The notes under the pieces: generated by a model
Databases searched by the model: none
The model's input: the letters and a program-made list of their open reading frames with translations, nothing else
Told to the model about the DNA's origin: nothing
Shown here: positions 22,005 to 32,190 of the stretch, one piece after another
How positions within the stretch are numbered: position 1 is the stretch's first letter
How the letters are laid out: each line of letters opens with the position of its first letter
NCBI GenBank assembly: GCA_950022295.1
Contig: OX465600.1
Span: forward strand, 23,163,282-23,227,281
Source of the DNA: Bromus sterilis
Lineage: Eukaryota > Streptophyta > Magnoliopsida > Poales > Poaceae
Length of the DNA: 64,000 nt
Direction: 5' to 3'
Made by a program: the position numbers and the translations under genes

Positions 22005-22331
22005 TATGAAACAATGCATAGTATATCAGGGCTCTCTATATTTCCTCGTGGGTCACTTTCCTTTGAGCGCTTTAAATCGCACAGTGTGATAAATAGCCTA
22101 GTGTACTCTTCATGTGATAATGACTTAATGCGTCATGCATGGCTAATAACAAATTCTTAGCACTAGGATCCTGGCCCGAACACATATGCTTCACCATTGC
22201 GTCATCCGCCAACGCGCAAATGCACCACCTTGCCATACCATAGTTTAAAGGTTGACCGTAATGGATAGTATCATAAACAAGTATCATGCATATGATACAT
22301 TAATACTATTGTTTGACACTACCTTTATAAT
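22005..22331. other. No gene recognised
   Basis: Intervening DNA between a Stowaway MITE and a hAT element. It contains only short ORFs and no recognisable element ends apart from the hAT target duplication at 22324-22331. Confidence 0.35.
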
Positions 22332-23146
22332 CAGGGGCGGAGCTGCAGGGTGGTCCGCGGCCCACCCTGGGATTTTCGATCAGCCCATATACCTACGCAT
22401 TTTAACCGGGCCATGGAATAGAAGCCCAATACAACTTACCGATTGACCCAGACCTCGCACACCCCTCCTCCACATCGAGCAGAGCACCAGCGCTTCGTCC
22501 CGAGTCATGACGCCCTAGCCCGCTCAGACTTCGCCATCCCGTTCGCCGCTAACTTGCTGGTCGCCGCTCTTCTCACCTGCAGTCCTAAGGTCCTGAATCT
22601 CCCTCTATCTATCCAGATCCAGCGCACGCGCGCTCCGGCCCTGGCGCTCGGAGCCAGCTGCGCCCACCGCCCCCTCTGCCGGTTGCCGCCCTGCAGGCTA
22701 CTGCTTTGCCTTCGGCCACTGCATGCAGACGATCGCCGCCGACCACTTGGCATCCCAGGCCTCCAGAGCAGCTGGTGCTCGCCCGATTTAAGGTGATGCT
22801 TGCCACTGCTAGGTGCCCCTTGATTTTAGTTTAGGGTTTCTTGTGTTTGCTATGTACTCCCGTACTGTACAATACACAGATTAATTAGCCCTTGCACATT
22901 ATTTTGTGTTAAATTGTCCATTGTGATTGATAGAAGTGAAATTATTATTGCAAAATATATAAGATTGAAGAGCACAATGGACATTGCTTATGAGATTTGA
23001 ATGAACATGTTAGTTTGCTTGTAAAACCAAAGTAATCTATTTCTATGTGGTATTGATAATTAGTTAAAACATAAACAATGTCATACATGTTCTCAATTTT
23101 CTTTTGAATCGGACCACCCTGGTTTCAAATGCTAGCTCCGCCACTG
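22332..23146. mobile_element. Non-autonomous hAT element, 815 bp
   Basis: Ends CAGGGGCGGAGCTGC and GCTAGCTCCGCCACTG give the inverted terminus CAGxGGCGGAGCT, and the 8-bp flanks are TTTATAAT and TTTGTAAT (seven of eight matching). The left third is GC-rich and holds a 117-codon ORF (22443-22796) rich in Pro, Leu and Arg with no domain; the rest is AT-rich. It looks like a deletion derivative that keeps the promoter and first-exon part of a larger hAT element. A captured host fragment cannot be excluded. Confidence 0.75.
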
Positions 23147-23700
23147 TTTGTAATGCATAGTATTATATAGTAGTTTCGTATATGATTTTATTTATTGTCA
23201 TGCAATATACATAGTAGTAAATCATTTAATATAATACGATATCATAATATGATAATACACTTTTTTTATTAAATTGCATACTACCTTATCAAAATTGTTT
23301 AGTTGACATGCATGATACTACCCATGATACTTTCATTACAGACAACGTAGAAATAAGAAGTCACAATTTCACATAAGCCCCTTGGCAATCTGAAACAAAT
23401 CCTGGAGTAAACGTTAATAGCTTAATACACCTTATATTTAGAAATGGAGGGAGTATTTTCTTACATTTACAGTAGTTGACAAAAAGTTTTTTCCATCCAT
23501 ACTTTGATTTTAAATTTAGTACTGTATTGTGAAGGAGGGAGTAGTATCAAAGCATTAAACCATGCTAACGCCAACACGGCTTTGCCGTCGTCTTCTGCTC
23601 CCGGCGCTCCCACCCAATGCAACCAGCTCAGCCCACCACCCCCGCAATCCTTCCGTACGTTTTCTTTCCGACTCACACGCATCCATCGTCCCTGCCGCGG
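23147..23700. other. Upstream flank of the CBF gene with Stowaway end fragments
   Basis: AT-rich DNA with two partial Stowaway ends (TTAGAAATGGAGGGAGTA ending near 23455, and GTGAAGGAGGGAGTAG near 23532) whose partner ends I could not find. Distal promoter elements of the CBF gene may lie here, but no cis motif is clear enough to call. Confidence 0.4.
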
Positions 23701-23706
23701 AATCCC

Positions 23707-23714
23707 TATATATA
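23707..23714 (+). promoter_or_regulatory. Probable TATA box of the CBF gene
   Basis: CCCTATATATACATC lies about 95 bases before the start codon and is followed by CT-rich sequence (CTCGCTCGCTCACTCC), a usual grass core-promoter layout with transcription start near 23740 and a 5' leader of about 65-70 bases. Inferred from position and sequence only. Confidence 0.6.
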
Positions 23715-23807
23715 CATCTCGCTCGCTCACTCCACTGAGTCCACTCCCACTCCCTCCCAGCTGACCGCCACTCAACTCACGATCACACCACCGCTAGCTG
23801 ACCATAG

Positions 23808-24395
23808 ATGGACCAGCACGGCATGGCCGGAGACCGCGGCAAGGGGTACGCCACGGTGACGTCGGCGCCGCCGAAGCGGCCGGCGGGGCGGACCAAGTTC
23901 AGCGAGACGCGGCACCCGGTGTACCGCGGCGTGCGGCGCCGCGCTGGGCGGTGGGTCAGCGAGGTGCGCGAGCCCAACAAGAAGTCGCGCATCTGGCTCG
24001 GCACCTTCGCCACCCCGGAGGCCGCCGCGCGCGCCCACGACGTCGCTGCCCTCGCCCTGCGCGGCCGCGCCGCCTGCCTCAACTTTGCCGACTCCGCCTC
24101 CCTCCTCCCCGTCGACCCGGCCACGCTCCGCACGCCAGAGGACATCCGCACCGCCGCCATCGCGCTCGCCGAGACTGCCTGCCCTGCCGCCGCCGACGCG
24201 TCGTCGTCCACACCGGCGCCGGCGATGATGACGATGCAGGAGGCCGGCGCGGCGCCCTACGACGACTACCCCTTGCACTACAGTGAGATGGACCAGCATT
24301 CGTACTATTACGATGGAATGGGTGCCGGCGGCGACTGGCATATGGACGGAGACGACGACGTCGACAGTGGAGATATCCCACTCTGGAGCTACTGA
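23808..24395 (+). CDS. CBF: CBF/DREB1-type AP2/ERF transcription factor
   Basis: 195-residue intronless protein that would bind CRT/DRE (G/ACCGAC) promoter elements in the nucleus and activate cold or drought response genes, by family knowledge. The CBF signature PKRPAGRTKFSETRHP spans residues 22-37 and also serves as a basic nuclear-localisation stretch; the AP2 domain covers about 38-95 (YRGVRRR, GRWVSEVREP, WLGTF, AARAHDVAALALRGR, CLNFADS), with the Val and Glu of the WVSEVRE strand used by DREB proteins. The tail is acidic, with an Asp/Glu/Tyr-rich segment and the C-terminal LWSY motif found in CBFs. Odd point: the second CBF signature, normally DSAWR after the domain, reads DSASLLPV. 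Length is slightly short for the subfamily. The start was chosen because it is the first ATG downstream of a TATA box. Membership is firm; the subgroup is not. Confidence 0.93.
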   Translation: MDQHGMAGDRGKGYATVTSAPPKRPAGRTKFSETRHPVYRGVRRRAGRWVSEVREPNKKSRIWLGTFATPEAAARAHDVAALALRGRAACLNFADSASLLPVDPATLRTPEDIRTAAIALAETACPAAADASSSTPAPAMMTMQEAGAAPYDDYPLHYSEMDQHSYYYDGMGAGGDWHMDGDDDVDSGDIPLWSY

Positions 24396-24659
24396 TGGAG
24401 CTGGTCAATGTTAAGTTCGATCGATTCCCTTGCGCTCCTGCTGATGATGTGCAACGTACTTGAGCTAGCGTACGATAGGAAGAAGAACAAGACGCGAGAA
24501 GACGAAGAAGAGTTGGCAGGGAACGTATGGGCATGCAAAAATGCACCTTCCTTTTTTTTAACAATCTTATTATTTCCAGTTGCTTGAAAATTTTGTAGTA
24601 TGCGGACGATTAAGATATCAACCAACGCTTCCCCTATTCAACTCAGTAGTAGTGTATTA

Positions 24660-24914
24660 CTCCAGCATTTCAATATAAGGTGTATTGTTTTTCGTGTAAT
24701 TTAAATTTATATACGTTCGATCAAAATTATACAGTAAAATATCAATGTCCACAATTCAAATAAAATAAAATATAAAAATACTTTGCATGATGGATCTAAT
24801 TATACAAAATTGATATTATATATATTTATACTTATTTCTATAATCTTGATCAAACATGTACATGTTTAACTTAAAAAAAACTAATACACCTTATATATTT
24901 TGGAACGAACGGAG
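24660..24914. mobile_element. Stowaway MITE in the CBF 3' flank, 255 bp
   Basis: Ends CTCCAGCATTTCAATATAAGG and CCTTATATATTTTGGAACGAACGGAG are inverted repeats; the left flank is TA and the right flank a mutated TG. It lies about 265 bases after the CBF stop codon and could overlap or supply the 3' untranslated region. Confidence 0.7.
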
Positions 24915-26970
24915 TGGTATGGAAATAGAAATCCATTTTTTTTGAAGTACCGACACACTGGCACCCCCAAAAAATTAGAAATAATATCAAAATCCTTAGG
25001 GCTGATCGTCTTCTCACCCCAAGCAGGCCTTATATGTTGTGCCCTTCGTGTTGGCAGCCTTACAAAAACCTCACTGCCTCTCTATTGTCTTAGCCAAGGA
25101 AACCTTGTTTTTCTGGGAGCAAATATCATCAAGGACACAATCCTATCTAAAGAAAATAAATATCTGAATTTATTGATGTCAAAAGATTCACATGTACATC
25201 ACACTTGATAAGGGGCCCAGAACCAAACTGCAAAGGTAAGCTGCAACGGATGCCATCATGTTGACAAACTTTGCACACCCTAACTTGACCAACATATGGC
25301 AAAGAGTCCTACAGAAATCTACATCAACAAACATCAATGCCGACACATCAAATATAATCAAAATGGGAAAGCTTGAGAATACTTTATTTCCTAAATCAGC
25401 CGTCAACCCTACCAACTAGGGCGCAGCCGCATAGTCCAACTAAAAGCTCTAAAGTGAAGACAATTAAAACCCAATTTTGGTAGATCAAGGGAACGTACAT
25501 TCCCATACGGTGCAACAAGTGCAGGCGGCAGAGCAGGAATGATGAGGAAATGCGCCCAAAAAAAACTTCTCTTTAGAGGAAATCTAGCAGAATCGTCGTA
25601 TTGGCAGCCTTCATATTGCATATAGAACGCACTTCATATGAATATGGAGGTTGCCGAGCCAAAATGCAAACACAAGAGTCGCATAATGCAAGTTTCATAT
25701 TGGACTTGAAAGTAGAATATCTATAAGTTCAGAGAACACATTGCACTCAAAGAGCATGATTAGAAACATCAGTTTCATTCCTAAATAGTTTATTAATCAC
25801 ATTGCAACTTACATTCATTGAACACCATATTATTAGTTCAACTATACTGAATTAGTAAGACTAGATGCCATATGGCCACAACCACGCCCATCGGCCTCCA
25901 CAGTCATAGAGCCTCCACGACATCCATGACTGCCCCCTCCGTCATCGCAATCACCTGCGCGGAATGTGGCAATGTTGACATGGATGGATTCAAGATGCAC
26001 ATGGGCGCATCACCCTAGGAATATCATTCATCTGCGGAAGTATGTGCGGGCACAGGGGCCAAATATGCTACTCCATTTGCGTGTACATCCACACAACCTT
26101 CTCCGGGTTTAGGTACATTGGCTCCCAAAGGGATCTTGAGGATCCACGGGTTGCTCGTCCTCCCCCTCATCCTCGACATTGAAGACGAGGGGTAGCTAGT
26201 TCGGGTGCGCAATGGACGAAGAATTGGGTGATGAATTGACGGAAATCAAGATTGGAACCTAGGTATCGGAGATAGGATTGAAGCGTGAAAGAGGAGGACA
26301 TCGTCCTTTTATAAGCCACAACGAGCACCATTAAGGAGGAAGATGGGGAGGCGACATAAGGCTCACGACATGCGGTCAAAGTGTACTTTTCTCTTCGTGA
26401 GAAACATTGTGACGGACTGGTTGCATGCCTCCGGGTCTGTCCACAGGCAAAACAAAAGAAGATGTCTTGTGTCAACACCATCAGATGGGCCGCCATAAGG
26501 ATTGGAGAGTGTAGGCATGGCACTAATGATCGAATGCCCTTCATTGGGGGTACGTGGGACGGTGGGAGGCCAGGTTGTTTCAAGATAGCTTGTGGTGCGG
26601 GGAAGAAGAAGTTGAAGTTGTCCTCCCTCGTTAGCGGTTGAGTTTGAAGCGAGATTCATATTAGCTCTTCCCAGCCTACAAATATGAATGTTGTGAGCTT
26701 GTTTATGTAGGCTTCATTGATTATGATGAGCTAAAGTCATATAAGGATTCTGCTAAAGTGTTATTTTTATCGAAAGTCATTATATTATTGTTCATTCTAA
26801 CGATCATAACCATATAAAACCTTTGCTAGAATTTCTCTTGGGATGGCTTGATGGGGAGAAGTGTGTGTATTCCGGCCTTAGAAACCGGAACTTAGACATA
26901 AAAAGTTCATCCAACTCGGATCGTTCTATCCGAGTTGCCTTGGTTCAAATCTTTCAGAGGGGGACTGACC
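24915..26970. other. No gene recognised
   Basis: Several ORFs of 75 to 138 codons occur on both strands (for example 26167-26583 minus), but none shows a domain, and their codon use and overlap suggest chance. There are no paired element ends. It may hold old unclassified repeats. Confidence 0.4.
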
Positions 26971-26975
26971 CACGG

Positions 26976-26976
<1 letters not shown>

Positions 26977-27010
<34 letters not shown>
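26977..27010. repeat. (TG)n microsatellite
   Basis: About 17 uninterrupted TG repeats; likely to vary in length between accessions. Confidence 0.95.
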
Positions 27011-27012
<2 letters not shown>

Positions 27013-30000
27013 GTGGGTTGGTTGAAGTTGATGCTCTCTTTGTGGAAAGCATGCGTGAAAGACATGCAAGGCTTCCTTAAGTTCATCCTAGACTTGCTTC
27101 CGTTGCCTCGGACATCACGAAACCATGAACTTGCTTCCGAGTGCTAGCTTGACTGCTTCAACAGCCGTCACCGTACCATGTCGTACGTTGACGTGGGATT
27201 AAATATGTATGCAGATGATTATGAAGTGCATTTGCATGTGTGGGTTACTTTACTTGTGCATTGGCACCGGCCATATTCGACGCGTCGTTTCCGCCGGCGG
27301 CATAGCTAGCTAGGACTTTGGATTCGGTCGGTGAATTTTCTGCACCGTGCCGCCCTTTTGGTGAGGGGTAATGGGCACTCTCTCAGTTCATAAATATTCT
27401 TTTCTTCTTAAATAGGTTACGTGATTTTAATATCAAATTAAAATCATATCATTTTATTTGTCAATGAAAGATGTTTAAAATATTTTATTAGAAACTAAAT
27501 ACACATTTAAATGAATGAATAAACACATTAAAACAAGTTTTTATACATTCAAATAAATTAAATTACTTTATGGTTACGAAAGGCAGAAGTATTTTGGTAG
27601 CAACCCGCTGACAACTGTGGCTTAGCCCGATGGTCAGCAGGTGATTATATATAACTGGAGGATGCCTAATCAATAATCACTAGTTGAGGTATCCCTCGCG
27701 GAGGATACGCATACATTTTGAGCATGCCAAATGTCATGTTTTCGTGCGCTTCGGTGTTTCCATTTAATCCCTTCGCCATCGATACGTGGCACCTTCTGAA
27801 CGCATAGCCGCAGCCACAGGCACACCCATAGACATAACCACAACCACGAGTGCAGCCACAACTTTCTGCGCAGCCACAATTCCCGTTCAGCCACATGTGC
27901 GGCAACAGCTGCAGCCACAGTTCCGGCTCAGTACAAACATAGCGACGGATGCAACCACAGGCGCATCCAAAGGTACAACCATAGATCGTGCTTCGCGTGA
28001 GATGTTGTTAGAACGTGACACGTGGTGACTCTAGAGGGCATTGAATTTATCTCTGCGGAGGCGCGCGAGAGGGTATGCTCCAAATTGTGATTCCTGGGAG
28101 GATGTACTTCGTTTCGCGGTCGGTGAGGGCTGGCGACGCGTGGAAATGGATAACTGCGCTTCGCGTCTTTTTGTTGCCTTGCTAGTTTTCTTTCATGTTT
28201 TTTTATTTTATTTTCTTTCTATTTTTTGGGTTTCTTCTGTTTTATTTTTACTCTCCCATTTTTAATGGGTGTTCATTTTTTTTTGGTTTTTTGTATAAAT
28301 TTTTAACCTTTTTCATCTATAATGGACATTTTTAATATAATTTTGGGATGTTTATACATATGTTTAATATATGATGAATATTTTATAATTATAAGTTAAA
28401 TGTCTATGTTTTTCATACAAGTTGTATTTTATAAAGTTTCAATACTTTTCAAAATCATAATTAATTTCGAAAATATATATGTTGGTTTCTATTTTTTCAT
28501 TTGAGTTTTATTGTTAGTAGTATTTTGTAAAATTTGATATTTTCGAATGACATTATAATTATTATTATTTATATATACATAGTACATTTAGCATATACTT
28601 CAATAAATATATTTTTCATATAATTTTTAGGATTTTCTAATACATAAATTAAAATTTTATAATACATTATTAAATGTCAATTGTTTTCCATACACATTGT
28701 ATATTTATTATATACATTAAAAACATTTTCTTCATATACTTGAAATATATTTTTAAAATACATGATTAACTTTGCTATTAACATGACAAAAAAATTGGAA
28801 ACATTTAAACATAATTTGATGTTATCAAAAAAATTTCCAAACTATGCTAACCAATTTTGTTCACTTCATTAACATTTTAAAAAAGATACATTAAAAAATG
28901 TTTAAGAATATATCTATTCACAAAATTTCTATGGATACTAAAACCAGAATATTTTACTAATTTGTATAGAATTTCTGGAAATAAATATATAAATTTATTT
29001 CTACATATAGTCTATGTATGGAAAGCGCCAACAAATAAAAAACTCAATGATGTAATGGGCCAGCCCATGAAGTGCTTGCACAGACGTAAGTGATATGTCA
29101 GTCTCGCTAAAAGCGAGGCATAGAGGTTCCTGGTCAAGCGTGCGATACGTGACCTTGCACGCTATCCGATTGGGCATGCTCTGCCTGTTGGATCCGTGTT
29201 GTGTCCCTCATACCAGGCGCATAAATCTTTCACTTAATGCAAGCAGAAGTTAAATTCAAGAGTACTCTTTCGAGAGCATCCACACGAGGATCACTTTTGG
29301 TGTAGTGAGAGCGTGCCATGTGTTGCATGCTGAGCAATCTTTGTATCGTATGCATAGGAATGAGATTATGTTATCTTATCTAGATACATTGGATAGGAAT
29401 TCAATCCTTAATGTTTGTTGAGATCCTATATATGAAGATGATGTCAATTATTGATGAAGGATGGAAGGTTGGGCCTAGTGCATTGGTGTTGTATTCCATC
29501 CACGTCAACTTAGGACACTAAATTTCCGGTATCGGTTCTTTGTTTGAGCGTACCTACAATGTTCGGGATTTTAAGACCCCCCCTCCCCCCACCCGACTTG
29601 TTTAACTAGCATCAAAATTATTTAGTGTGGCCTTAAGTGGTTTTGCTTTACGATACCATACAACATACAACATGATGCGATGAGGATTATGCATGTTACA
29701 CCATACTGCTGTGAGGTCGACGTCATGTTAGTCAAACTTTGGCTAGCTAGGAGTGAATACTTGTAATACCTTGTAATACAGTACAAGCCATATTCGACCT
29801 TATCATGACGATAGAGTATGATTCAGAGGTATGACCGACTGTTGTTTCGAGTGTCAACTCAGTAGGGGACACACGGATGTGTTTGCGGTTAATAGAGGGT
29901 CTCATCGTTTCAAAAAAATTGGTACAAACTCATCAAAAGGTGCAGGTAATGAGTAGATTTTAGCTGAAAATAGCGTGCATGTGGCGCTTATAATGGTTAG

Positions 30001-30734
30001 TTGGTACAACCTGTAGGATTAAATCTTTTTAAGAGGTCGTGTCCACGGTTTTGCACGGCTTAGAATATATGTCTTGTTCATAGATAACATCAACATGAAT
30101 GGATTAGAACTTGCGAACGTGTGTGTGCCTTTATTGTATCTTCTTCGTTGAGATATGAAGAAGGGAATGACATTAATTAGATGTTATTACTAGGTAAGTA
30201 AATGATTAGCAGAGCCAGTTTCGATCACGAATCATATGATGGGCTCTCTTCTTCTAATATTAGTAGTAACATATGGTAATTGCTTAGTGCAGCTGCAACA
30301 CCATCACATATCCTTTCTTACTGTAGACTTTTTAGTTATAATATAATAGTTATTGTGTTATGTTTAGTACTCAGGTATGGTAATGGATGATGTTGTTACA
30401 TGAAGACTTCAATGATAACTACTTTAACGATTCCCAACCAGCAGCCTCGATTCGATGGATTATTGGATCATCACTTTATGTTTCAGCCTAGGCACTTTGG
30501 ACTTTGTCTGTACTCATACTATTTTGTATTCCATTTGTATTTGATGTTAGACCATTCTGGTCATTTGAATCGTCCCATTTGTATGCCTTGTTGTGTATAT
30601 GTATGTTGTATCTCAATGGTTGTCCTAGGATTTCAATGTTGTGTAGTCAGTTTAAAATTATGTAGTCATATGTATGTAGAGTTTTTTTACATGATTTTTG
30701 CTTGTTGTATGAAATTTTTGACAAAAAGTTGTGT
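27011..30734. other. Gene-poor stretch with low-complexity DNA
   Basis: 27376-27590 resembles a degenerate Stowaway-like MITE (starts CTCTCAGTTCATAAATATTC). 27790-27965 is built from imperfect GCAGCCACA / ACCACAACC repeats, whose minus strand reads as a Cys/Gly-rich ORF that is not a gene. 28180-29000 is very AT-rich with poly-T tracts. 29575-29592 has a C-rich run. From 29500 to 30734 no domain is visible; a 148-codon ORF at 30400-30846 runs into the next hAT element and is not supported. Confidence 0.4.
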
Positions 30735-30742
30735 AGTTGATG

Positions 30743-31869
30743 CAGGGCCGTCTCCAGAAATTCGAGGCCCCGGTGCGAAAAAAGAAAATGAGGCCCTAAT
30801 ATTTGAAAAAAAAAACTCAAATGTAATCATTTCGTACAAAGATTAGAAAATTCTCGTCCCTTCGGAGACACCAGGTTAGGTGGGCAATATTCCCGTCAAG
30901 AAAAATTTTAGAAAATTCTCAAGTAACAATGCAAAAAACCAAAAGCAATAAACTGACCTCTACTCCATCGATATTAGCATCTGGAGTTTGATTTTCTGAA
31001 TTTCTGCCTCTCACAACATACTTATCAATAGCACCCTGTTGAGTTTGAGCATCTTCATTTAATTTCTGTTTCTTCTTACGCTTTAAGGCTCCAGAATCAT
31101 ACTTTCTAATTCTCGAACTAGAATGCATTGGTGCTTCTGTCTATGAACAAAACAAAAATAATTTATCAATGCATTGGAACTGATGATGATTGATTAATTC
31201 CATGAATTATAAATTTGTGACTTATATAATTACCTGTGGGCTGGCCTTCTCTTCTAGTTAGAAATTAGTTCAGGTTCAGGGAAGGCAACCACCACTTCAT
31301 TCTGCAGGTTCAGGCAAACCAGGGAAACGCCACTTCAGCAGGTTCAGGCACGAAGCAGCAGGGGGCGCGGCGGCGGTTCTGATCGGCTACAGCCTGCAAG
31401 TCAGCGAACAACACGGCATGACGCGCGCAGGCGCGTAGCGCATGACGGTTTGGCGGCAGTGTTTTGGCCTGTCCGGCGGCGCTCGCAGTAGCAGTTCGCC
31501 AGTTCTGTCCAAGAGATCGATAGATTGATCCAGGGCAGGAAGACGAACACGAACAGACGCGGAGACGCCGAAACATACGTACGCTCTATCGAATCAAAAA
31601 AATTGAGGGGTAAGACACTTTTCTCATTCATTCAAATCCAAGTTCCATGGGATACAAACTGGATCAAATCAAAATGGATCGATCCGAAGATGGGCGGCGA
31701 GCCAGCGACGCAGGCCTGGACAGTGATGGCTTCACTGGGCCAGACAACATTGACCCAAAACAGAGTCTTTTATTAATACATATATGTATATGGACCAAAA
31801 TTTGGGGCCCCTAGATTTTGGGGGGGCCTGTGCGAGGGCACAGCTCGCACAGGCCCATCAACGGCCCTG
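30743..31869 (-). mobile_element. hAT deletion derivative with transposase N-terminus, 1127 bp
   Basis: Ends CAGGGCCGTCTCCAG and CCATCAACGGCCCTG (inverse CAGGGCCGTTGATGG) are flanked by a perfect 8-bp duplication AGTTGATG at 30735-30742 and 31870-31877. A minus-strand ORF at 30919-31128 encodes SSRIRKYDSGALKRKKKQKL and QQGAIDKYVVR, the start of plant hAT transposases of the TTF-zinc-finger/DUF4371 class (basic KRKKK stretch, then Q-GAIDKF). The region 31200-31640 would be its promoter and leader. The zinc-finger and catalytic regions are deleted, so mobility would depend on another copy. The perfect duplication suggests a fairly recent insertion. Confidence 0.8.
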
Positions 31870-31877
31870 AGTTGATG

Positions 31878-32180
31878 CATGGCTTCACCACTGCTATATC
31901 TTTGTAAGTGATAATATTGTGATATCAATGTTTAAAAATCGAGGGATATGACATTGCGTGTATGGACTCATATGTCACAGTGGATTCAATATGCACTTCT
32001 AATTTAAATATAGATTAGAAAGTCTATATCTGAAATAGTACCACATATAAGGACTTATATCTTGCTCAATCGATCCCGATAATTGAGGGATCATGACAAC
32101 AATGAGTTGGCCCTATAGTACGTGTTTGTAGTCATCGCTATATGAGTTATGTATTTTTTTTACTTCTTATTTTTTTACAA
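31878..32180. other. No gene recognised
   Basis: AT-rich spacer between the hAT element and the Mutator-like element. No ORF or repeat of note. Confidence 0.4.
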
Positions 32181-32190
32181 CCTTGTTGGT

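Noticed and set aside
23772..24341. 189-codon minus-strand ORF opposite the CBF gene
   Set aside because: A shadow of the GC3-rich AP2 reading frame; the real CBF domain is on the plus strand.
26167..26583. 138-codon minus-strand ORF
   Set aside because: No recognisable motif, overlapping ORFs in other frames, no promoter or splice context; treated as chance.
27666..27918. Cys/Gly-rich minus-strand ORF resembling a metallothionein or antimicrobial peptide
   Set aside because: It is the translation of imperfect GCAGCCACA-type repeats; there is no signal peptide, and the Cys spacing follows the nucleotide repeat.
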